A DNA stretch of 58,372 nucleotides. Origin: Chromera velia. Lineage: Eukaryota > Sar > Chromeraceae. Positions within the stretch are counted from its first letter, which is position 1, and every line of letters begins with the position of its first letter. Location of the stretch: NCBI GenBank assembly GCA_018398765.1, contig JAHBMJ010004664.1, positions 1 to 58,372 on the forward strand. Reading direction: 5' to 3'. Made by a program: the position numbers and the translations under genes. Positions 22,401-33,789 of the stretch are shown here, one piece after another. The notes under the pieces are model-generated. The model saw only the letters and a program-made list of their open reading frames with translations. It did not search any database and was not told the origin of the DNA.

Positions 22401-25400
22401 TTAGGGTGAAATTATGGCTTAAAAAGAGGCATGGTCGACTTTTGTCCTACCTTGCTTATGTTGGGGTGCGATTGTGGCTTAAAAGGAGGCATGGTCAACT
22501 TTTTTCCGACTTTGTTTGTGTTGGAGTGCGATTATGGCTTAAAAGGAGGCATGTTTGACTTTTGTCCCACCGTATTTATGATTGGGTGTGATTATGGCTT
22601 GAAAGGAGGCATGGTTGACTTTTGTCCCACCTTGTTTATGTTGGGGTGCGATTATGGCTTAAAAAGAGGCATGGTCGACTTTTTTCCCACCTGGACTGGT
22701 GAGCTGGTTTGTGTTAGAGTGCTAGGTTAGGGTGCAATTATGGCTTGAAAGGAGGCATGGTCGACTTTTGTCGGACCTTGTTTGTGTTAGAGTACAATTA
22801 TAGCTTAAAACGAGGCATGGTCAACTTTTGTCCGACCTTGTTTGTATTAAGGTGCAATTATGGCTTGAAAGGAGGCATGGTCGACTTTTGTCCCACCTTG
22901 TTGGTGTTAAGGTGAAATTATGGCTTAAAATGAGGCATGGTTGACTTTTGTCCTACCTTGTCTGAGTTAGGGTGCACTTATGGCTTAAAAGGAGGCATGG
23001 TTAACTTTTGTCCCATCTGGTTTGTGTAAAGGGGCAATTATGGCTTAAAAGGAGGCATGGTCGACTTTTGTCCCACCTTGCTTGTGTTAGGGTACGATTA
23101 TGGCTTAAAAGGAGGCATGGTCAACTTTTGTCCGACTTTGTTTGTGTTGTGGTGCAGTTATGGTTTGAAAGGAGGTATGGTCGACTTTTGTCCCACCTTA
23201 TTTATGATTGGGTACGATTATGGCTTGAAAGGAGGCATGGTCGACTTTTGTCCCACCTTATTTGTGTTGGGGTGCGATTATAGCTTAAAAAGAGGCATGG
23301 TCGACTTTTCTCCCACCTGGACCGGTGAGCTGGTTTGTGTTAAAGTGCTAGGTAAGGGTGCAATTATGGCTTAAAAGGAGGCATGGTCGACTTTTGTGCC
23401 ACCTTATTTGTGTTAGGGTATAATTATAGCTTGAAAGGAGGCATGGTCGACTTTTGTCCGACCTTGTTTGTATTAAGGTGCAGTTATGGCTTAAAAGGAG
23501 GCATGGTCAACTTTTGTCTGACCTTGGTTTGGTTAGGGTGCAATTATGGCTTGAAAGGAGGCATGGTCAACTTTTGTCCCACCTTGTTTGTGTTAAGGTG
23601 CAGTTATGGCTTGAAAGGAGGCATGGTCGACTTTTGACCCACCTCATTTATGATTGGGTGCAATTATGGCTTAAAAGGAGGCATGGTCAACTTTTGTCCC
23701 ACCTAGTTTGTGTAAGGGGGCAATTATGGCTTGAAAGGAGGCATGGTCGACTTTTATCCCACCTTGCTTGTGTTGGGGTGCGATTATGGCTTAAAAGGAG
23801 GCATGATCAACTTTTGTTCGACTTTGTTTGTGTTGTGGTGTGATTATGGCTTAAAAGGAGGCATGGTTAACTTTTGTCCTACCTTATTTATGATTGGGTG
23901 CGATTATGGCTTGAAAGGAGGCATGGTCGACTTTTGTCCCACCTTGTTTGTGTTAGAGTGCGATTATAGCTTAAAAAGAGGCATGGTCGACTTTTTTCCC
24001 ACCTGAACCCGTGAGCTAGTTTGTGTTCAGGTGCTAGGTTAGGGTGCGATTATGGCTTGAAAGGAGGCATGGTCAACTTTTGTCCCACCTTGCTTGTGTT
24101 GGGGTGTAATTATGGCTTAAAAGGAGGCATGGTCAATTTTTGTCCGACTTTGTTTGTGTTGTGGTGCAATTATGGCTTAAAAGGAGGCATGGTCGACTTT
24201 TGTCCCACCTTGTTTGAGTTAGGGTGCAGTTATGGCTTAAAAGGAGGCATGGTCGACTTTTGTGCCACCTTGTTTGTGTTAGGGTGCGATTATGGCTTAA
24301 GAAGAGGCATGGTCAACTTTTGTCCGACTTTGTTTGTGTTGGAGTGTGATTATGGCTTGAAAGGAGGCATGTTCGACTTTTGTCCTACCGTATTTATGAT
24401 TGGGTGCGATTATGGCTTGAAAAGAGGCATGGTCGACTTTTGTCCCACCTGGTTTGTGTAAGGGGGCAATTATGGTTTAAAATGAGGCATGGTCGACTTT
24501 TGTTCCACCTTTTTTGTGTTAGGGTGCAGTTATGGCTTGAAAGGAGGCATGGTCGACTTTTGTCCCACATTGTTTGTGTTCTGGTACAATTATGGCTTGA
24601 AAGGAGGCATGGTCGACTTTTGTCCCACCTTGTTTGAATTAAGCTGCAGTTATGGCTTAAAAGGAGGCATGGTTGACTTTTATCCCACCTTGGTTGTATT
24701 AGGGTGAAATTATGGCTTAAAAGGAGGCATGGTCGACTTTTGTCCTACCTTGCTTATGTTGGGGTGCGATTGTGGCTTAAAAGGAGGCATGGTCAACTTT
24801 TGTCCAACTTTGTTTGTGTTGGAGTGCGATTATGGCTTAAAAGGAGGCATGTTCGACTTTTGTCCCACCGTATTTATGATTGGGTGTGATTATGGCTTGA
24901 AAGGAGGCATGGTTGACTTTTGTCCCACCTTGTTTGTGTTAGGATGCGATTATGGCTTAAAAAGAGGCATGGTCGACTTTTCTCCCACCTGGACTGGTGA
25001 GCTGGTTTGTGTTAGAGTGCTAGGTTAGGGTGCAATTATAGCTTGAAAGGAGGCATGGTCAACTTTTGTCGGACCTTGTTTGTGTTAGAGTACAATTATA
25101 GCTTAAAACGAGGCATGGTCAACTTTTGTCCGACCTTGTTTATGTTAAGGTGCAATTATGGCTTAAAAGGAGACATGGTCGACTTTTGTCCCACCTTGTT
25201 GGTGTTAAAGTGAAATTATGGCTTGAAAGGAGGCATGGTCGACTTTTGTCCCACCTTGTTTATGTTGGGGTACAATTATGGCTTAAAAAGAGGCATGGTT
25301 GACTTTTGTCCCACCTTGTTTGAGTTAGGGTGCAGTTATGGCTTAAAAGGAGGCATGGTCGACTTTTGTTCCACCCTGGTTGTGTTAGGGTGCGATTATG

Positions 25401-28045
25401 GCTTAAAAAGAGGCGTGGTCGACCTTTCTCCCACCTGGACCGGTGAGCTGGTTTGTGTTACGGTGCTAGGTTAGGGTGCAAACATGGCTTGAAAGGAGGC
25501 ATGGTCGACTTTTGTCGGACCTTGTTTGTGTTAGGGTACAATTATAGCTTAAAAGGAGGCAGGGTCGACTTTTATCCCTCCTTGTTTATGTTAAGGTGCA
25601 GTTATGGCTTGAAAGGAGGCATGGTCGACTTTTGTCTGACCTTGGTTTGGTTAGGGTGCGATTATGGCTTAAAAAGAGGCATAGTCAACTTGTGTCCCCC
25701 CTTTCTTATATTAGGATGCAGTTATGGCTTGAAAGGAGGCATGGTCGACTTTTGCCCCACATTGTTTGTGTTTGGGTGAAATTATAGCTTGAAAGGAGGC
25801 ATGGTTGACTTTTGTCCCATCTTGTTTGATTTAGGGTGCAGTTATGGCTTGAAAGGAGGCATGGTCGACTTTTCTCCCACCTTTGGTTGTGTTAGGGTGA
25901 AATTTTGGCTTAAAAGGAGGCATGGTCGACTTTTGTCCTACCTTGTTTGTGTTAGGATGCGATTGTGGCTTAAAAAGAGGTATGGTCAACTTTTGTCCGA
26001 CTTTGTTTGTGTTGGGTGCAATTTTGGCTTGAAAGGAGGCATGGTCAACTTTTGACCCACCTCATTTATGATTAGGTGCGATTATGGCTTAAAAGGAGGC
26101 ATGGTTGACTTTTGTCCCACCTGGTTTGTGTAAGGAGGCAATTATGGCTTGAAAGGAGGCATGGTCGACTTTTATCCCACCTTGCTTGTGTTGGGGTACG
26201 ATTGTGGCTTAAAAGGAGGCATGGTCAACTTTTGTCCGACTTTGTTTGTGTTGTGGTACGATTATGGTTTGAAAAGAGGCATGGTCGACTTTTGTCCCAC
26301 CTTATTTATGATTGGGTGCGATTATGGCTTGAAAGGAGGCATGGTCGACTTTTGTCCCACCTTGTTTGTGTTGGGGTGCGATTATGGCTTAAAAAGAGGC
26401 ATGGTCGACTTTTCTCCCACCTGGACCGGTGAGCTGGTTTGTGTCTAAGGTTTGTGTTAGAGTGCTAGGTTAGGGTGCAATTATGGCTTGAAAGGAGGCA
26501 TGGTTGACTTCTGTCGGACCTTATTTGTGTTAGGGTACAATTATAGCTTAAACGGAGGCATGGTCAACTTTTGTCCGACCTTGTTTATGTTAAGGTGCAG
26601 TTATGGCTTGAAAGGAGACATGGTCAACTTTTGACCCACCTTCGTTATGTTAGCATACGTGCAATTATGGCTTAAAAGGAGGTATGGTCAACTTTTGTCC
26701 CACCTGGTTTGTGTAAGGGGGCAATTATGGCTTGAAAGGAGGCATCGTCAACTTTTGTCCCACCTTGCTTGTGTTGGGTGCAATTATGGCTTAAAATGAG
26801 GCATGGTCAACTTTTGTCCGACTTTGTTTGTGTTCTGGTGCAATTATGGCTTGAAAGGAGGCATGGTTGACTTTTGTCCCACCTTATTTATGATTGGGTG
26901 CGATTATGGCTTGAAAGGAGGCATAGTCGACTTTTGTCCCACGTTGTTTGTGTTGGAGTGCGATTATGGCTTAAAAAGAGGCATGGTCGACTTTTTTCAT
27001 ACCTGAACCGGTGAGCTAGTTTGTGTTAGGATGCTAGGTTAGGTCGCAATTATGGCTTGAAAGGAGGCATGGTCGACTTTTGTCGGACCTTGTTTATGTT
27101 AGGATACAATTATAGCTCAAAAGGTGGCATGGTTGACTTTTGTCCCACCTTGCTTATGTTGGGGTGCGATTGTGGCTTAAAAGGAAGCATGGTCAACTTT
27201 TGTCCGACTTTGTTTGTGTTGGAGTGTGATTATGGCTTAAAAGGAGGCATGTTCGACTTTTGTCCTACCGTATTTATGATTGGGTATGATTATGGCTTAA
27301 AAGGAGGCATGGTTAACTTTTGTCCCACCTTATTTGTGTTAGAGTGCGAACATGGCTTAAAAAGAGGCATAGTCAACTTTTCTTTCACTTGGACCAGTGA
27401 GCTGGTTTGTGTTAAGGTGCTAGGTTAGGGTGCAATTATGGCTTAACAGGAGGCATGGTCGACTTTTTTCGGACCTTGTTTGTGTTAGAGTACAATTATA
27501 GCTTAAAAGGAGGCATGGTCAACTTTTATCCGACCTTGTTTGTGTTAAGGTGCGATTATAGCTTAAAAGGAGGCATGGTCAACTTTTGTCCCACCTTGTT
27601 GGTGTTAGGGTGAAATTATGGCTTGAAAGGAGGCATGGTCGACTTTTGTCCCACCTTGCTTGTGTTGGGGTAGGATTATGGTTTAAAAGGAGGCATGGTC
27701 GACTTTTGTCCCACCTTATTTATGATTTGGTGCGATTATGACTTAAAAAGAGGCATAGTCGACTTTTGTCCCACCTTGTTTGCGTTGGGGTGCGATTATG
27801 GCTTAAAAAGAGGCATGATCGACTTTTCTCCCACCTGGACCAGTGAGCTTGTTTGTGTTAGGGTGCTAGGTTAGGGTGCAATTGTGGTTTGAAAGGAGGC
27901 ATGGTCGATTTTTGTTGGACCTTGTTTGTGTTAGGGTACAATTATAACTTAAAGGGAGGCATAGTCGACTTTTGTCCGACCTTATTTGTATTAGGGTGCA
28001 GTTATGGCTTGAAAGGAGGCATGGTCAACTTTTGTTTGAGTCAGA
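19468..28045. repeat. 60-bp satellite array, right block
   Basis: About 143 more copies of the same 60-bp unit in the same orientation as the left block, resuming exactly after the transposon's target-site duplication. The longest periodic open frame is 20,859-21,509. Units after each ACCGGTGAGCTGG cassette have characteristic variants (TCGGACC, then GGTACAATTATAGC), showing higher-order organisation. The last recognisable unit ends near 28,045, where the sequence changes to TTTGAGTCAGATGTGTGGG. Confidence 0.95.
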
Positions 28046-28810
28046 TGTGTGGGCTGAGAAGCAAGGGAGAATAACTTTTTTCGATTTGTGTCTTTAATCC
28101 AGGTCCTTGCAGCAGGCTCTATCTGGCTTGTGCTGCTTTCTGGGTCTTTTTGCAACCGTTTCCATCTTTCAAGTTTCTATCTTTCTGTGCTTGGTGAGAA
28201 GCTTAGATAAAAATGTGACTTACGTCTTCATACGCCTTTCCGTGCTCTTGTTTCTTCCTCACCCATGCATGCGCCTCTCTGTCTGCAGGCACCCAACTTG
28301 TCAGACTGCCAGTCTTCCTGTTGACTGGCAGCTGCTGACTGCCAACGGGTCAGGCATACGAATGTTCATGCCTAGGCAAAACGAATGCAGAAAGAAAACG
28401 CGGTTGTCCAGGGTCAAGCTTAGGGTGAAAAGTGTCCGGACGGCTCAAAACATGCATTTTTCCATACAAACTCTATTTATTATTGAGATTTCCCATGTTG
28501 CAGTCTTAACTCGCACTGCGATGATCAATTGCAGCGTTACCCTACACGTGCATGTTGTTGCATGACTTTAATTCGATCATATATCGGGCTTGTTCATGTG
28601 TATCGCCCTTAGTTGCCGTACACAGACGGGCTGAATTCAGAGGAGCATGGGCTCTTTGCTTCAGAGGGACACCGTGTTTGAGCGAGAACTTCTTTTGCCC
28701 TCCCAGAGATTCCAAGACGGTGCGCTTCCTTATTTCTCTCTGCCTGTTGCACAGCTGCTGGCTTCCTGTCATATCCCTCCCGAAATTTCTGCCAGAAAAG
28801 TGCAGTAAGA
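28046..28810. other. Intergenic DNA upstream of the methyltransferase gene
   Basis: A non-repetitive stretch between the satellite and the first methyltransferase exon. A 152-codon frame (28,107-28,565) is open but shows no domain, no convincing signal and no compatible splice context. It is not called a gene. Confidence 0.4.
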
Positions 28811-31800
28811 ATGGGAAAGGATCACTGGGAAAATATGTGGTCAGCCAGCTGCTGCTCATGCAGACAGAGATCTGAGTTGAAGGTCGTGTGTTGCTCTGCC
28901 TTTCGTTGCCGCACTCGTTCAAATGTACGTAAACTTTTTGCAGGTCTGCGGGGATCAACCCCGGCCAGGCCTTTGACGCAATGCAGCCAGGTGAGGCAGA
29001 ACTTCATTCCCCATCTTTCCTTTCAGAAGGAAGCCCACCATCCTGATTGACACCAGTGTCTCTCTATCTGTTAGCGGTATCAGTTGCTTCAACATGTGTC
29101 TTTGATTGACTGACCTTTGTGTGCGCATGCATTCAGTCCCGATCCTCTCCAAGATGGTGAAGGAGGGCGCTGTCCCAGAAGGCCGAGCCCTCGTGCCAGG
29201 ATGCGGACGGGCGTATGACGTCCAGCTGCTTGCTTCACCTGCTCGCTTCGTGTTGGGAGTCGACATTGCGCCAACAGCCGTTGCCCAGGCACAAGGTGAG
29301 ACTGAAATATAGACCGACTCAGACTAGGATTGTGAAGGGTATCAGCGGGTGGGTGGGTGGGTGCGGAACGTAGAAAAAAGACTAAGGTTGAAAGCAGGGT
29401 GCGGGTCAGGTCTGGTCAAAGGCAAACAGACAGTGCTCACACGGATTCCTCGATTCTGCTGAGGCGTTCCTCTCTCCCCTCCCTCCCATTCTCATTATTC
29501 GATCATGTCTCTAGTGTCATATGATACTTCACCCTTACCCTGTATCTTTCTTGTGCACAGCTTACTTGGACACCTGCGATCCTCCTCCCTGCCGAAACTT
29601 TGAGTTGATGGCAGCGGACTTCTTCTCTCTGGGCGAGTCTGAAGAGAAGAAATTCGATTTCATCTTCGACTACACTTTCCTCTGTGCACTCCCTCCAGAG
29701 CTCAACGTCCGTCTTTCTACTCTCGATGCTACTGCGGGAAATAGTCTGCATATCTTTCTTTTTGTCTGCATGTGCGTGTCTCTCGTCCAACTGCAAGCTG
29801 GCTCTCTTCTGATCCTCTTTTTTCTGAAGTTCCTGATGGGAGCCGCACATGGAGAATTTCGCCCTCGCACTTCTGAGTTTATTCCGTGCCGTTGCCATTG
29901 TTCCTAAAACTGTGTGTATGTACCTGTTGCAAGCATGTGTGGACGACGCCCGGTGTCCCTCCCTTGCAATTAATCCATTTAATATCTCCTTTCCTTTCTC
30001 GGTGCTCCCTCCCTCCCTCCCTCCCTCCCTGAATATCGAGAAGAGTCAATCAATTTGTTTGTGTATTCTCTGCCATGCACTCTGCACCACATTGAAGCAG
30101 CCTCAGTCGAGATCTCTTTCTTTCAGCCGGTCGCCCCTCAGTCAGTAAGTGCGTCAATCACTCTTACTCTTCCATCTGAGACTGACAGAATTCTGCGTGT
30201 TGCAATGTGCTTCCGCGCTTCTCTGCATGAGATGACGCACGCATGCAGGCACAGAGGGCCAAGAAGATGTCGTCATTGCTGAAGCCTGGGGGGGTGCTGA
30301 TGACTCTCATATTCCCTATCTGCCAGAAGGAGGTGAGCGCGTGGCTGCATGTGTGCTCGAGGGGCCCCACTCGGATGCGAATCAATCGACGGTTTTTCTT
30401 CTCGTCGCTATCGATTAATTGGGGTGTGAAAATGTGTCATGTATGTGCGAATTAGTGAATTCTGCCGGGAAAGAGCCACTCGATGACCATTTAGTTTCCC
30501 CTACTAGTTATTTTGGTTGTTGTCTCTCTTTCGGTCTTTCCTTCCTTCCTTCGTCACGTCTTTCTTCGATCCGTTCTTTCTTTCCTAGGTTTGTCGCCTC
30601 CACAATTAAACCGTGTGTGTCTGTCTTTGTTTGCTTCTTCTGGATTCCCACTTCGGGTTTTAATTGTTTACTGGTTTCTCTGTGTATGTCCAAAGTCTTT
30701 TGTTTTTTGTCCATATTACTATGCAGTTTGTTTTTTTGTTGCCTCGAGTGCCACTAGGACTGTACTTTATTCGCAGGGAGGTCTCTGTCTCGTTTCGTTG
30801 GACATTCGCGTATCGACGCCTCTTTGTGTGATTGGTTGTTCTCTTTGCTTCTTTGCTTGTGAATCTCTACTGCCACGTTTCTAAATTCTATTATCTTTTC
30901 AGGGAGGGCCTCCTTTTGCGATGTCTCTGGAAACTGGAAAAGGTGCGGGGGCTCTGCGAAGACGTGGGGGGACTGAAGGTCTGTCGGTCGGTCGGTTGCT
31001 TGCGGGGGCGGTCTATGATGGTTGTTCAGCTCAGGGTCAATGAAATTGCGTTCACGCTGCGAGGTGTATCTTGGAACCAAGAGAGGAACAGGGGGTAGAG
31101 AAAAAAAGAGAGAGCCAAGCAGTGGCCATCCGAGTGCATCGATCGAACATTCTGTATTCTCTGTCTGTCTTTGCTTCTGCATGGGGTCTCAACACATACC
31201 GACAACTAACTGCGTGAAAGCAACTCAAATCGACAAGGGGCCCGAGTGGCCCTGCCGACATTCTTACCAGCAAAGAAGTCACTTGTGTGTGTAGAGCTTG
31301 TAAGAGTCCCCTCTCGCTGTCCTTTTTTGACTGACTGACTGACTGACTGACTGACTGACTGACTGACCGACCGACCGACCGACTGACTGACTGACTGACT
31401 GACTGGCTGGCTGGCTGGCTGGCTGACTGACTGGCTGACTGGCTGACTGGCTGACTGGCTGACTGGCTGACTGGCTGACTGGCTGACTGGCTGACTGGCT
31501 GACTGACTGACTGACTTGACTGACTGACTGACTGACTGACTGACTGACTGACTGACTGACCGACTGACCGACTGACCGACTGACCGACTGACCAACTGAC
31601 CGACTGACCGACTGACTGACTGACCGACTGACCGACTGACCGACTGACCGACTGACCGACTGACTGACTGACTGACTGACTGACCAACTGACCGACTGAC
31701 TGACTGACTGACTGACTGACTGAATCTGCATGCATGAGTGACTGTTTGACTGATTGACCACCTGCCTACCTGACTCACTGGCTGAGCCATTAATTGACTG

Positions 31801-31987
31801 ACTGCCTCTCCAACTGCGTGACCCATGCCTGAATGAGTGTACATGCATCCGACTGATTGACTGATCATGACTGCAGAAGGCCAAACTGGAAGACCTGTCC
31901 CCAGAGGACAGCCACCCCGACAGAGGAGGGGGGGAGGGGTCCATGTTTGGTGCCTCTTCTGGCATCGGATTGTGGGTGAAAGAGTGA
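28811..31987 (+). CDS. Thiol/thiopurine S-methyltransferase-family protein, 7 exons, one apparent frameshift
   Basis: Predicted SAM-dependent methyltransferase of the TPMT/HOL (thiol and halide methyltransferase) family. Exons: 28,811-28,839; 28,944-28,990; 29,137-29,295; 29,561-29,706; 30,249-30,332; 30,903-30,978; 31,877-31,987 (stop TGA). All introns are GT-AG and phases agree. Motifs in order: the N-terminal HWENMW, GINPGQAFDAM; the SAM-binding loop ALVPGCGRAYDV; LGVDIAPTAV; FDFIFDYTFLCALPPEL; LLKPGGVLMTLIFPIC; GGPPFAMSLE; and the C-terminal SHPDRGG, then GLWVKE. Length is about 216 aa, normal for the family. Oddity: in exon 6 the frame must shift by one base at about 30,933 to pass from GGPPFAMSLE to LEKVRGLCEDVGGLK; the total is exactly one nucleotide over a multiple of three. 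This could be an assembly error or a recent inactivating mutation. The substrate (thiol, hydrogen sulfide, halide) cannot be read from the sequence. Confidence 0.85.
31327..31731. repeat. (CTGA)n/(CTGG)n tetranucleotide tract in the last methyltransferase intron
   Basis: About 400 bp of CTGA repeats with CTGG and CCGA variants. On the minus strand they read as artificial Ser-Val-Ser-Gln-type frames. It lies between the donor after 30,978 and the acceptor before 31,877, so it is intronic. Confidence 0.9.
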
Positions 31988-32400
31988 GCTACGCATGCTC
32001 GTACAGTATAAACGTTGAAATCGGATTCGGGACCATCAAATTCACAGTTTCGAAAAACAGATGACTCAGCAAATAAGAATGCTGTATCCAATGTCGCAGT
32101 GTAGTATTTTTGATCGACTTGGCGGATGCTTGCACACATTCATCTACACATTCATGCGTGTACATTAAAAATGTTATTGAAAACATGAACAAGAATGATT
32201 TGATGAAATGTTTAACAATGAAAGTATATTAAAAAATGATTGTTCTAGTTATTGTTGGCATTTTTTTTTAGTCTATCAAATATTTTTATAAACTCCAAGA
32301 GTCTAAGTATACAGATTTATTTTAGAGAAATGAATTTCTAATTTTTTGACACCGCATCAGACTGATCCACCTTGGAATTAAACTCAGGCTCCCCAGGACC
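31988..32400. other. 3' flank of the methyltransferase gene, AT-rich, nothing else seen
   Basis: After the stop at 31,987 the sequence becomes AT-rich. No coding exon, RNA gene or clear terminator was seen. It ends in CCAGGACC, the left copy of the MITE target-site duplication (32,393-32,400). Confidence 0.5.
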
Positions 32401-32672
32401 CTAGGTGTGATCTATAAAGTTTTAAAGTAAAATAAAGTTCAAAGTCTGGTTTCAGTCTGTAGACTCTAAAATAGAACTTTAGAAGCGCACTTTAAAAGTT
32501 TTTTATCATACATAAAAAAATGTTTTTAAAGGCTAAACAATCCTAAACAACATATGAATGTGTTGAAGCTTTTGATTCTTAAAGTTTCAAAACTAAAAAA
32601 GTTTTACAGTCTAAAGTCTGTGGTCAGACTTTAATACTTTATTATAAAAATAACTTTACAGATCATACCTAG
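32401..32672. mobile_element. 272-bp MITE with 8-bp target-site duplication
   Basis: It starts CTAGGTGTGATCTATAAAG. The reverse complement of its right end starts CTAGGTATGATCTGTAAAG, so the terminal inverted repeats are nearly identical over about 20 bp. It is flanked by perfect 8-bp duplications CCAGGACC at 32,393-32,400 and 32,673-32,680. It is too short to encode a transposase and has no open frame. The CTAGG end and 8-bp duplication place it in the same class as the element at 18,010-19,467. Confidence 0.85.
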
Positions 32673-32779
32673 CCAGGACCTCCATTGTCTTGCTCAGCTT
32701 GCTATCCTTCCATCTTTTGTTTTATGCTTCCCGGTCTCCCTGATCCTTCCATAGTACATATCACAATGTTAGATGGAGA

Positions 32780-33789
32780 CCAATCATTGATACACATGTA
32801 ACTACTAGTTGGTTACCAAATTGAATCCTAACTGGTAGGTAATCAATTTTCAAGATGATTGGTAACCAAAAAAGGCTGGTAATCAATTTTTACGTGGATT
32901 GGTTACCAATCCTTATGTAATCAAAAACTTTTTTATAGTTTTTGAATAGAAAAGTCGATCTCCAAACTAAATGAATGAATGAATGAATGAATAAATGAAT
33001 GAATGAATGAATAATTGAGGGTTAAATCCTAGATCCAGCAATGCCAGACCCCAAGCCACTAGCAAGGCTTTGAGGACAACCCCATGTCATGCAAAATGTT
33101 CACTCAACCTAGGTTCCATCGGGCATTTAAAGGCTTGCAAGACTAGGCGGCCCCTTCGCTTTAGTCTTAACCACGCACGCCGGATGGAAGTACTTTGAAA
33201 AAGACACAACCTGCATAGCATACAACAAACTAGCCTCCCACCAGTCTTCTCCCCTACAAGAGTAGGACGCCCGACGGCACCATTTGTTCGGAACTTATGG
33301 AGGGGCAGAACAAAGGACTCCTCTGTCCAAAGCCCCCCTTCCACCCATTACCCCACTTTCATTTATTTCAAGAGCTAGTAAACTTGCAGTTTGAGGTTTA
33401 ACCTCAGGTTAAAACAACTTTAAACTTCTTTAATTTAACGTGCTTTAAGTCCTAAACTTAATTTCAAAATCATTTAAATTACAGGGTTTAACCTGTGACT
33501 CATCCACTCAAAATTTAAAAAAAATGGCAATGATTCAGAAACTAGTTAGCAACGGTCTTCAACTCGATTGAAAATACTTGATATTGAAGACTAGAGAAAA
33601 TCAGTCTTAAATGGGCAGATGTTTTAATTTTAGCAGTGCAATTTGCTTTGTTTTAGCCTTGTTTTAGCAATGACCGAGACCGTTGGTTATTAAAAATTGG
33701 TTATCAATTATTGGTAACCATTGGATTCTAGAATTTGATTCTAGCCTAGACGGATTGGTTACCAACTGGTTACCTGTGTACTTGATTGG
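32780..33789. mobile_element. 1-kb element with imperfect terminal inverted repeats, possibly composite
   Basis: The left end reads CCAATCATTGATACACATG, then TAACTACTAGTTGGTTACCAA. The reverse complement of the right end reads CCAATCAAGTACACAGG, then TAACCAGTTGGTAACCAA. Both ends are rich in the near-palindrome TTGGTTACCAA. No convincing target-site duplication was found. The interior (about 33,015-33,350) has a different, less AT-rich composition bordered by an (ATGA/TGAA)n tract, so a second element may be nested within it. Confidence 0.6.
32971..33350 (-). mobile_element. Possible nested retroelement 3' end with tetranucleotide tail
   Basis: Read on the minus strand, a moderately GC-rich segment (33,350 to about 33,016) ends in TAACCCTCAATT and runs directly into (ATTC)n (33,014-32,971). 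A body ending in a short tandem tail is typical of some LINE or SINE 3' ends. The 85-codon frame within it shows no reverse-transcriptase motif. This is a tentative call based on layout alone. Confidence 0.3.

Noticed and set aside
2926-28074. Dozens of 60-216 aa ORFs in the satellite as real genes
   Set aside because: They arise because the unit is 60 bp and two plus frames have no stop; they overlap each other in frames 1 and 2 and are cut at random by unit variants. They are kept only as a testable idea, not as CDS.
28107-28565. 152-aa plus ORF upstream of the methyltransferase
   Set aside because: No domain, no compatible exon join to the methyltransferase and ordinary chance length.
31052-32139. 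Ser-Val-Gln-rich minus ORFs of 220-286 aa
   Set aside because: They are translations of the (CTGA)n intronic microsatellite and contain no non-repeat domain.
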